Shown: piece by piece, positions 1-5,648 of the stretch
Layout of the letters: the number at the start of each line of letters is the position of its first letter
Position numbering within the stretch: position 1 is the stretch's first letter
Translations under genes and position numbers: made by a program
Notes under the pieces: model-generated
The model's input: the letters and a program-made list of their open reading frames with translations, nothing else
Database searches by the model: none
Told to the model about the DNA's origin: nothing
Assembly: GCA_029861675.1 (NCBI GenBank)
Contig: JAOTYV010000281.1
Span: forward strand, 1 to 6,066
DNA: 6,066 nucleotides
Direction: 5' to 3'
DNA from: Alphaproteobacteria bacterium
GTDB lineage: Bacteria; Pseudomonadota; Alphaproteobacteria; UBA8366

Positions 1-1496
1 GGCATGAGCATGCGGGCGGCCTGGAACCCGGTGGCGAGCACGATCAAATCGGCAGGAAAGCGCGCGCCGGTCTTGGTGATAATGGCGTCCGCCTCGATCC
101 GCTCGATGCCGTCGGTCACCAGCTCGACATTGTCGCGGGTCAGCATGTTGTACCAGCCATTGTCCATCAGCATCCGCTTGCCGTAGGGCGGATAGGGCGG
201 CACGGTCTTGGCGAGCAAATCCGGATCGCCGCCGGTCTCGCGCTCGATATGCTTGATCATGTTGACCCGGAAGCGCTCGTTGCGGTGGTTCAGCGACTGC
301 GCCGGCAGCTCCCAGTCCGGGTCGACCTGCAGCGCCGCGTGGATGCCGTCGGAATAGCCCCAGAACAGCTGGAAGCGGTACCAGCGCGCGTAATACGGGA
401 TGTGCTGCAGCGCCCAGCGCTTGCCCGGCGACACGCTGCGCATGTAATTGGGGTTGAAGATGATCCAGTGCGGTGTGCGCTGGAAGATGGTGAGCCGCGC
501 CACATCGCCCGCGATGGCCGGGCCGACCTGGGTGCCGCTGGCGCCGGTGCCGATCAGCGCCACGCGCTTGCCCGTAAGGTCGTGCTCGCCCTGCCACTGC
601 CCGGTGTGGAATGCGGGGCCTTTGAAGCCGTCGAGGCCGGGAATGTCCGGGATCATCGGCTTGTTGAGCTGGCCGACCGCACAGATCACGGCGCGGATGG
701 TCTTGGACTCCCGCGCGCCATCGGCGGACCGGAGGTCCAGGCGCCAGACGGCGTTATCCGCATCGTAGGTCGCGGTCTCCACCTCGGTCTCGAAGCGGAT
801 GTGGCGGCGGAGGTCGTATTTGTCGGCGATGCGCTCGAAATAGCCGTACAGTTCGTCGCGCTTGGAATAGAAATCGGGCCATTCATGCGCCGGTTCGAAG
901 GAATAGGAATAGAAATGGTTCGGCGTGTCGACGCCGCAGCCGGGATAGGTGTTCTCGTACCAGGTGCCGCCGACCGTGTCGTTCTTCTCGATGATCTCGA
1001 ACGGGATGCCCGCCGCCTTCAGCTTGATCGCCGCGCAGAGGCCGGACATGCCCGCGCCGATCACCGCGACCGTGAAATTTTCCAGAACATGCGCCGCCGG
1101 CTTGTCGCGCCAGCCGATGCCGCGCGGGTCCGCGTCGTGCAGCGCCAGCTCCTCGAACATCATCGGTGCGTATTCGTCGGACACCGTATCGCCCGCGCAC
1201 GCGCTCATCATGCGCTGCAGCGCGCCCGCATCGGGCGGCGCCGGCAGGTCGCGCCCTTCCCGCGCATACGCCGTGAGCACATCGGCCAGCCGCGCACGAA
1301 TATCGGCGGCCATGTCGTCCGGCACTGACACGGAATAGTCGAACGGCCCGCGCACGAACGGCGCGATCTCCGCCAGCGCCGCCTCGTCGCCGGTGAGCTG
1401 CACCAGCACCATGGCGAGCGTCGCGATGTCGGCTTCCTCGAGCCCGGCGCGCAGTTGAGACTCGTCGGCAAGAATGGCGGACAGGCTGTTGGTCAA
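1..1496 (-). CDS. Baeyer-Villiger flavin monooxygenase, HAPMO-like (C-terminus off the left edge)
   Basis: Probable type I Baeyer-Villiger monooxygenase, which uses FAD, NADPH and O2 to insert oxygen next to a ketone and form an ester; cytosolic. I translated 498 codons from a TTG start. Residues 1-140 are a helical, Ala/Leu-rich extension before the FAD domain, as in 4-hydroxyacetophenone monooxygenase. The first Rossmann motif GAGMSG is at 147-152. GGTW at 176-179 continues into YPGCGVD at 184-190. The family fingerprint FxGxxxHxxxW spans 291-301 (FKGPAFHTGQW) but is followed by Gln302 instead of the usual Pro/Asp. The NADP Rossmann motif GTGASG is at 316-321, and ATGF at 488-491. HAPMO is about 640 residues by memory, so roughly 140 C-terminal residues are missing. 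The frame opens after a TAG at 1575-1577. TTG 1496 has GAGGA ten bases upstream, while the first in-frame ATG (codon 29) would cut the conserved extension. It lies downstream of the decarboxylase on the same strand. Family sure; ketone substrate unknown. Confidence 0.9.
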   Translation of the reverse strand, partial: MTNSLSAILADESQLRAGLEEADIATLAMVLVQLTGDEAALAEIAPFVRGPFDYSVSVPDDMAADIRARLADVLTAYAREGRDLPAPPDAGALQRMMSACAGDTVSDEYAPMMFEELALHDADPRGIGWRDKPAAHVLENFTVAVIGAGMSGLCAAIKLKAAGIPFEIIEKNDTVGGTWYENTYPGCGVDTPNHFYSYSFEPAHEWPDFYSKRDELYGYFERIADKYDLRRHIRFETEVETATYDADNAVWRLDLRSADGARESKTIRAVICAVGQLNKPMIPDIPGLDGFKGPAFHTGQWQGEHDLTGKRVALIGTGASGTQVGPAIAGDVARLTIFQRTPHWIIFNPNYMRSVSPGKRWALQHIPYYARWYRFQLFWGYSDGIHAALQVDPDWELPAQSLNHRNERFRVNMIKHIERETGGDPDLLAKTVPPYPPYGKRMLMDNGWYNMLTRDNVELVTDGIERIEADAIITKTGARFPADLIVLATGFQAARMLM

Positions 1497-1506
1497 CTGT
1501 GGAAAA

Positions 1507-1511
1507 TCCTC
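1507..1511 (-). promoter_or_regulatory. Ribosome binding site supporting the TTG start of the monooxygenase
   Basis: GAGGA on the minus strand ends ten bases before TTG 1496. The spacing is slightly long but usable. Other in-frame starts upstream (TTG 1523, GTG 1557-1559) have no comparable purine-rich stretch at the right distance that I can see. Confidence 0.5.
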
Positions 1512-1594
1512 GTGTCGACACAAAGAACGAAAAATGGGTGCAGACGTTAACGGTCGCACGATTCCGCCATCAATCTACAGCATACTCTTTATCA

Positions 1595-1677
1595 CGTCAT
1601 ACCCGCGAACGCGGGTATCCAGTTGCTTTGATGACCCCTGGATTCCGGATCAATGCTACGCATTGTCCGGAATGACG
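1595..1677. repeat. Composite palindromic intergenic element (REP-doublet-like)
   Basis: Two half-elements sit in inverted orientation around a 15-bp spacer (1623-1637). Each half, read inward, is CGTCAT + hairpin + ATCCAG. The left half (1595-1622) has stem ACCCGC/GCGGGT with loop GAAC, extended by two A-T pairs. The right half (1638-1677, read on the minus strand) has a longer stem: TCCGGA arms continuing into CAATGC/GCATTG around a 3-base TAC loop, with one bulged T at 1650. The outer CGTCAT/ATGACG and the inner ATCCAG/CTGGAT also pair with each other, so the whole 83 bp can fold as one cruciform. I recall dispersed palindromes of this style, with TCATTCCGG or TACCCGC cores and ATCCAG ends, from many alphaproteobacterial genomes. 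It starts 17 bp past the decarboxylase stop and precedes the monooxygenase, so it may stabilise the upstream transcript end or damp read-through; that role is inferred. Confidence 0.75.
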
Positions 1678-1693
1678 CGCTCATTATTGCCCC

Positions 1694-3199
1694 CTACTCC
1701 AGCAAATGCCCGAACTTCGCCCGCGCGCGTTGCAACGAGTCTGCGCTCGGCGTGTTGATCTCGGGGAACTGGTCGCGCCAGTGGAACGGGATGCACGCAT
1801 CGATGATCATGCGCGAGTTGGTGAAGTTCTTGGCCTCGCGGTCCCACGGCGCGAGGCGCGGGTCCGACACGGCGCCCTTGGCGCCCTGGATCATGTCGAT
1901 CGAGGTCGCCGGGTCGGCGCGGGTCAACGCGGCGAAGATCAGCTCTTCCAGGTTGGTCACGTCGACATCGTCGTCGGTGACGATGACCCAGCGGTTGCCG
2001 TCGACGCCGGTGCGGCACATCGAGGCCACATGGCCCGCCTGCCGCGCATGGCCCGCATAACGCTGCTGGATCGCCACCGCGAGCAGCATGCGCGAGCCGC
2101 CGACTTCGTGGCACCAGGCGGCCGTCACGCCCGGCACGCCCGCCGCCTCCAGATCCTGCTTCAGAAAGGGCGAGCGGGTGATCGCGCGAAACCGGGAATA
2201 CTCGTCCGGCAGGCGCTGCGGCGCGAAGCCGAGCAGGATCGGATCGTCGCGGTAATACACCGCCGCGATCTCGACCACCGGGTTGACCCGCCCCTTCTCC
2301 GTATAGGTGCCGGTCCAGTCGCCGAACGGCCCCTCGGGCTCGAGCCGGTCCGCATCCACATAGCCCTCGAGCACGATCTCCGCATTGGCGGGAAACGGCA
2401 GGCCGGTGACGCGGCCGGTCACCACGTCGATCGGCTTGCCGCGCAGCGCGCCGGCGACGTCGAATTCGGAAACGCCTTCCGGCACGTCGGCGCCGCCCAT
2501 GATGAAGGTCAGCGGGTCGCCGCCGACCACGATGGCGACCGGCATGCGCTCGCCGCGCGCAGTATATTTCCGCATGTGCTGCGCCGCGTGGCGGCCCGGC
2601 AGGATATTCTGGCTGACCGTCCGCTTGCCGTGCAGCATGACCCGGTAGGAGCCGAGGTTGATCGACCCGGTCTCCGGATCGCGGGTGACGTGATAGCAGC
2701 CGGTGCCAATATAGCGCCCGCCGTCCTTCTCATGCCAGTGCGGCGACGGGAAGGATTCCAGATCCACCGCGTCGCCCTGCACCACATTCTCGAACACCGG
2801 GCCGTCCGCCACCGCGTTCGGCGGGATCAACCGGTCGCTGTCCGCATAGACCCGGGCGAACGCCTCGCTGAGCGCGACCTTGCCGAGGTCGGTCGGGAAG
2901 CCCAGCGTCATGTTCTTGCGTTTGCCGCCGAACATGTTGACCAGCACGCGCGATCCCGCGAGCGAGCCCGGCACGTCGCCGAACAGCACGGCGGGCGCGT
3001 GATCGTCATGGCTGACCAGCTCCGCCGCCATGCCGATTTCCTCCTGCCAGGACGCGCCGTCGATATGGCGAAGCTCGCCCAGCCGTTCGGCCTCGGCAAT
3101 CCACTCGCGCAGATCCTCATAGGGCACGTGATGCTTCAGGTTGCCGCCCGCCGTTTCCGCTCCCCCGGCCGCGCCGCCGTTCTTGTCGCTCTTCGCCAT
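1694..3199 (-). CDS. UbiD-family prenylated-FMN-dependent decarboxylase
   Basis: A 501-residue protein, the usual length for UbiD (about 490-500). The family (de)carboxylates aromatic or alpha,beta-unsaturated acids with prenylated FMN and a divalent metal plus K+; the cofactor is made by UbiX, which is not in this window. Residues match the known active site by spacing: N181, H204 and E245 as metal/phosphate ligands (N168, H191, E233 in Aspergillus Fdc1), and R186, E289, D294 as the Arg-Glu-Glu/Asp triad (R173, E277, E282). E289 to D294 lie in EGPFGDWTG at 289-297, like the E. coli UbiD motif EGPYGDHTG. GHARQAG at 383-389 and VTDDDVDV at 407-414 are further family blocks. Residues 8-20 are Gly/Ala-rich. 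ATG 3199 is preferred over an upstream GTG (3322): it has AGGA four bases upstream, a promoter-like sequence lies inside the longer version, and the extension is not conserved-looking. Substrate unknown; the gene neighbours suggest aromatic catabolism more than ubiquinone synthesis. Confidence 0.93.
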   Translation of the reverse strand: MAKSDKNGGAAGGAETAGGNLKHHVPYEDLREWIAEAERLGELRHIDGASWQEEIGMAAELVSHDDHAPAVLFGDVPGSLAGSRVLVNMFGGKRKNMTLGFPTDLGKVALSEAFARVYADSDRLIPPNAVADGPVFENVVQGDAVDLESFPSPHWHEKDGGRYIGTGCYHVTRDPETGSINLGSYRVMLHGKRTVSQNILPGRHAAQHMRKYTARGERMPVAIVVGGDPLTFIMGGADVPEGVSEFDVAGALRGKPIDVVTGRVTGLPFPANAEIVLEGYVDADRLEPEGPFGDWTGTYTEKGRVNPVVEIAAVYYRDDPILLGFAPQRLPDEYSRFRAITRSPFLKQDLEAAGVPGVTAAWCHEVGGSRMLLAVAIQQRYAGHARQAGHVASMCRTGVDGNRWVIVTDDDVDVTNLEELIFAALTRADPATSIDMIQGAKGAVSDPRLAPWDREAKNFTNSRMIIDACIPFHWRDQFPEINTPSADSLQRARAKFGHLLE

Positions 3200-3203
3200 G
3201 AAT

Positions 3204-3207
3204 TCCT
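3204..3207 (-). promoter_or_regulatory. Ribosome binding site deciding the decarboxylase start
   Basis: AGGA on the minus strand sits four bases before ATG 3199, within GGCAGGA. The alternative GTG at 3322 has only a pyrimidine-rich stretch upstream (the complement of the CoA-transferase ribosome binding site) and no Shine-Dalgarno match. Confidence 0.55.
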
Positions 3208-3223
3208 GCCCGTTGCCGCGCCG

Positions 3224-3253
3224 ATTATGACGCCGGTCCGGCAGCATTGTCAC
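3224..3253 (-). promoter_or_regulatory. Candidate promoter of the decarboxylase
   Basis: On the minus strand GTGACA (3253-3248, 5 of 6 to TTGACA) is separated by 18 bp from CATAAT (3229-3224, 5 of 6 to TATAAT). Transcription would begin near 3217 and give a leader of about 18 bases to ATG 3199. This fits the short start and excludes the 41-residue longer version. It is a sequence match only. Confidence 0.45.
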
Positions 3254-3295
3254 GCGGGCGGGCGTGGCGGCTGGCGCGGCGTTCACCTCCGGCGA

Positions 3296-3301
3296 TAGAA
3301 T
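3296..3301 (+). promoter_or_regulatory. Candidate -10 box of the CoA-transferase
   Basis: TAGAAT (5 of 6 to TATAAT) lies 35 bp before ATG 3337, the only A/T-richer spot in an otherwise GC-rich divergent gap (3200-3336). No convincing -35 is visible 16-18 bp upstream, so an activator may be needed or this is a chance match. Confidence 0.3.
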
Positions 3302-3336
3302 GAGGGAACGGCGGCGAACCACGCAGGAAGCAACGC

Positions 3337-4521
3337 ATGCAGCAAAAACCCCTCGACGGCATCCGGGTCCTCGACCTGACGCAGATTTTTCAGGGCCCCT
3401 ACGCCACCTTCCTGATGGCGCTGGCCGGGGCCGAAATCGTCAAGGTGGAACCGCGCGCCGGCGAACGCATGCGCCAGGGTGTCGGCGCCAAGACCACCTT
3501 GGCCTTTGCCATGCTGAATTCGAACAAGAAGAGCCTGACCCTCGACCTCAAGCATCCGCGCGGCAAGGAATTGCTGAAATCGATGGCGGAGAAGGCCGAC
3601 GTGCTGGTCGAGAATTTCGCCGCCGGCACGATGGACCGGCTCGGCCTCGGCTATGACGTGATGCGCGAGATCAATCCCCGCCTGATCTACGCGTCCGGCA
3701 CCGGCTACGGGCTGACCGGGCCGGACAGGGATCTGCTCGCCATGGACCACACGATCCAGGCGGCGGCCGGCGTCATGAGCATTACCGGGGAGGCCGGCGG
3801 CCCGCCGGCACGGGCGGGCGGCACGCCCTGCGACATCATGGGCGGCATCCACCTTCATGCGGGCGTGCTGCAGGCGCTGCTCGCGCGCAACCTCACCGGC
3901 AAGGGCACGCGGGTCGAGACGGCGATGGTCGAGGCCATGTATTTCACCCTGACCAGCGATCTCGGCGCCTATCACCGCACCGGCAAACTGCCGGAACGCC
4001 GCGGCGACAAGACGCCGGCGAATACCGCGCCCTACGGACGATATCGCTGCAAGGACGGCTGGATCGCCGTGATCTGCGTCAGCGAGGCGCAGTGGGAACG
4101 CGTGCTGCAGGTGGTCGGCCGCGAAGAGCTGATCGGCAACCCGGATTACGAGGGCCGCGAGAAACGCCACGCCCGCGAGGCGGAGATCAACGCGATGATC
4201 GAGGATTGGTGCGGCGGCCTGCCGCGCGACGAGGCCTTCGAGACCTTGCGGAAAAACCGCGTGCCGGTCGCGCCGATCCGCACGCTCGACGACGTCCGCG
4301 CCGACCCGCACATGCATGAACGCGGCATGCTGAACTGGGTGGATCACCCGGACATGGGTGAAATCGTCCTGCCCAGCACGCCGATCCGGCTGTCGGAATA
4401 CCCGCCGGAAGATCTGCAGGCGTTTCCGACCATAGGTGCGGACAGCCAAGACGTCCTGCGCGACTGGCTGGCGTTGAGCGACGCGGAAATCGCGGGCCTT
4501 CAGAAAGAAGAGGTTATCTGA
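3337..4521 (+). CDS. Family III CoA-transferase (CaiB/BaiF family)
   Basis: A 394-residue cytosolic enzyme that moves CoA between carboxylic acids by a ping-pong mechanism through an aspartyl-CoA intermediate; the family includes formyl-CoA, carnitine and benzylsuccinate CoA-transferases. The N-terminus shows the family signature PLDGIRVLDLTQIFQGPYAT (5-24), followed by GAEIVKVE (31-38). LDLKHPRG is at 69-76, ADVLVENF at 87-94 and LIYASGTGYG at 116-125. The catalytic aspartate is most likely D166 in GGTPCDIMGG (161-170), at the place of Asp169 in Oxalobacter formyl-CoA transferase. VRADPHMHERG (320-330) is the usual C-terminal family block. Length is typical and the gene is intact. The ATG has AGGAAG six bases upstream. 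It is divergent from the UbiD-type decarboxylase (137-bp gap) and convergent with the epimerase. Donor and acceptor acids cannot be read from sequence; the neighbourhood suggests an aromatic or organic acid. No close match to a named member is claimed. Confidence 0.95.
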   Translation: MQQKPLDGIRVLDLTQIFQGPYATFLMALAGAEIVKVEPRAGERMRQGVGAKTTLAFAMLNSNKKSLTLDLKHPRGKELLKSMAEKADVLVENFAAGTMDRLGLGYDVMREINPRLIYASGTGYGLTGPDRDLLAMDHTIQAAAGVMSITGEAGGPPARAGGTPCDIMGGIHLHAGVLQALLARNLTGKGTRVETAMVEAMYFTLTSDLGAYHRTGKLPERRGDKTPANTAPYGRYRCKDGWIAVICVSEAQWERVLQVVGREELIGNPDYEGREKRHAREAEINAMIEDWCGGLPRDEAFETLRKNRVPVAPIRTLDDVRADPHMHERGMLNWVDHPDMGEIVLPSTPIRLSEYPPEDLQAFPTIGADSQDVLRDWLALSDAEIAGLQKEEVI

Positions 4522-4544
4522 GGCGGAACCGCGGAGCCGCCCTC
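4520..4544. terminator. Candidate bidirectional terminator hairpin between convergent genes
   Basis: GAGGCGG (4520-4526) can pair with CCGCCCTC (4537-4544) with one bulged base, leaving a 10-base loop. It fills most of the 27-bp gap between two convergent stop codons and overlaps the CoA-transferase stop. The plus-strand side is followed by GAAATTATT, which is A/T-rich but not a T run, so it is a weak intrinsic terminator at best. Confidence 0.35.
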
Positions 4545-4548
4545 GAAA

Positions 4549-5484
4549 TTATTCGATCGGCGGCTGGCCGTTGTCGCTCCTGACCGCGTTGATGATCTGC
4601 AGCACGCGCTCGTGATAGGGCCGGTACTGGATGCCGAACTCCTGCACCAGCCGCGCATTGTCGATCCGGTGGTTGCCGGATGCCTCCTTGCCGCCGCTGT
4701 CCTTCTCGAAGGCGATCCGGGCGTCCGGCAGGTAGCCGCGCACGATCTCGGCAATGTCGCCCAAGCTGATGGTTTCGCCGCCGGAATTATAGATGCGGTG
4801 CTCCGGTTTATCCGCCATCAGCACGCGGGCGAAAACTTCCGCGATATCATCGACATGGACCGGGCAGCGCATCGCGTCCTTGAAGGGGAAGGTGATCGCG
4901 TTGCCGCGCGCCGGTTCGGTGATGATGTTCACGTGATCAACCGACCCGCGCACCTTGTCCGGCCCGGTGACGTTGGCGGGGCGGATACCGGTAATCAGCA
5001 TGCCGAATTTTTCCGAATAGTCCTGCGCCTGCCATTCGTTGACGATCTTGTGCTTGGCGTATTGGTATTCGCCGTGACGTTCGTCCGCCTCGGTGACCGG
5101 GCGGTCGCCGTAATGGGTCTGCTTGCCGTTCACCGCCAGGGAGCTTGCATACATCGTATGCTTCGCGCCCAGCAGCCGCGCGGCCTCGAAGCAGTTGTCC
5201 ATACCGACGATATTGAGTTTCATCGCGCCATGCGGCGGATGATCGGAGCCGAGCAGGTAAGAAAGATTGATCACGCGCTCCGGCTGTGCCGCGGTCATTG
5301 CGGCCATGACATCGTCGAACTGGGTCACGTCGCCCCGCACCGACGTAACCTGCGCGCCGAGATCGTCGAAGGAATGCGCCCCCGGGTTGATATCCATGCA
5401 GGTAACGGTCTGTCCCTGCGCGGCGAGCAGGCGGACAAGGCGATGACCGATAAAGCCGGTGCCGCCGATGACGAAGACTGACAT
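4549..5484 (-). CDS. NAD-dependent epimerase/dehydratase (extended SDR)
   Basis: A 311-residue member of the extended short-chain dehydrogenase/reductase superfamily, whose members epimerise, dehydrate or oxidise nucleotide sugars and related hydroxy compounds with a bound nicotinamide cofactor. The cofactor loop GGTGFIG is at 7-13. D31 at the end of the second strand (CMDIN, 29-33) points to NAD rather than NADP. GDV (51-53) and the NLSYLLGS block (73-80) follow the usual layout. The catalytic set is S114 or S115 in YASSLAVNG (112-120) and Y140-x3-K144 in the active-site helix. RPANVTGP (168-175) and PVHVDDIAEV (208-217) are family blocks lining the substrate pocket. Length is typical, with no truncation. 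The ATG has a strong GGAGG six bases upstream (5491-5495). It is divergent from the sulfatase-type gene and ends 27 bp from the CoA-transferase. The substrate need not be a nucleotide sugar; I cannot assign it. Confidence 0.92.
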   Translation of the reverse strand: MSVFVIGGTGFIGHRLVRLLAAQGQTVTCMDINPGAHSFDDLGAQVTSVRGDVTQFDDVMAAMTAAQPERVINLSYLLGSDHPPHGAMKLNIVGMDNCFEAARLLGAKHTMYASSLAVNGKQTHYGDRPVTEADERHGEYQYAKHKIVNEWQAQDYSEKFGMLITGIRPANVTGPDKVRGSVDHVNIITEPARGNAITFPFKDAMRCPVHVDDIAEVFARVLMADKPEHRIYNSGGETISLGDIAEIVRGYLPDARIAFEKDSGGKEASGNHRIDNARLVQEFGIQYRPYHERVLQIINAVRSDNGQPPIE

Positions 5485-5513
5485 GCGCTTCCTCCCTGTG
5501 GACCCAGGGAAAA

Positions 5514-5542
5514 CGCTAGTCCCCGGCGAAGGACACCGTCAA
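5514..5542 (-). promoter_or_regulatory. Candidate promoter of the epimerase
   Basis: Minus-strand CTTGACG has a good -35 (TTGACG, 5542-5537), then 17 bp, then CTAGCG (5519-5514) at the -10 position. The -35 fits the CTTGAC preference of alphaproteobacterial housekeeping promoters, but the -10 is poor. It would give a leader of about 22 bases that includes the GGAGG. Confidence 0.4.
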
Positions 5543-5544
5543 GT

Positions 5545-5558
5545 CGGCCGATCGACCG
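5545..5558. promoter_or_regulatory. Near-palindrome in divergent gap, possible operator
   Basis: CGGCCGATCGACCG is a 14-bp inverted repeat with one mismatched pair, centred on CGATCG. It lies just upstream of the candidate epimerase -35 and about 90 bp before the sulfatase start, a position from which one regulator could act on both genes. No regulator gene is in the window. CG-rich palindromes also arise by chance in such DNA. Confidence 0.25.
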
Positions 5559-5627
5559 GATGGGACCTGAAAAAATCAATTTGACGGACGGTCGCCCCCT
5601 AAAGGACTCTCGACGTGCTCCCGGCCC

Positions 5628-5640
5628 GGAGGAAAGGAAG
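5628..5640 (+). promoter_or_regulatory. Purine-rich ribosome binding site fixing the sulfatase TTG start
   Basis: GGAGGAAAGGAAG contains two possible Shine-Dalgarno cores. AGGAAG ends eight bases before TTG 5649, which is good spacing. The frame upstream of it, back to a TGA at 5568-5570, has no ATG or GTG, so the TTG is the only sensible start. Confidence 0.7.
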
Positions 5641-5648
5641 CGGAACTC

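Noticed and set aside
249..1328. A 359-codon plus-strand ORF and a 212-codon minus-strand ORF (883-1521) within the monooxygenase region
   Set aside because: Both are in wrong frames relative to the monooxygenase reading frame, which carries all the expected flavoprotein motifs over 498 codons.
1497..1594. Search for a promoter of the monooxygenase (TTGATG with a 17-bp gap to TTAACG on the minus strand)
   Set aside because: The -10 matches the consensus at only two positions, so I do not call it; the gene may be read through from the decarboxylase.
1474..1758. Small plus-strand ORF spanning the intergenic gap
   Set aside because: Much of its translation is simply the palindromic element read as protein, a known source of spurious small ORFs; no ribosome binding site stands out and both ends overlap real genes in antisense.
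3272..3286. TGGC-containing stretch considered as a sigma-54 promoter for the CoA-transferase
   Set aside because: The GC dinucleotide required 10 bp after GG is absent (AC instead).
1706..3298. A 530-codon plus-strand ORF opposite the decarboxylase
   Set aside because: Its translation is Arg/His/Ala-rich with no family motif, while the other strand encodes a complete UbiD protein with active-site residues. Such antisense ORFs are normal in GC-rich DNA.
3200..3322. Decarboxylase start at GTG 3322, adding 41 residues
   Set aside because: No Shine-Dalgarno upstream, it would place the promoter-like sequence inside the gene, and the extra residues resemble no UbiD N-terminus.
3283..4449. A 388-codon minus-strand ORF opposite the CoA-transferase
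   Set aside because: Shadow of the CoA-transferase; low-complexity Arg/His-rich translation and no recognisable domain.
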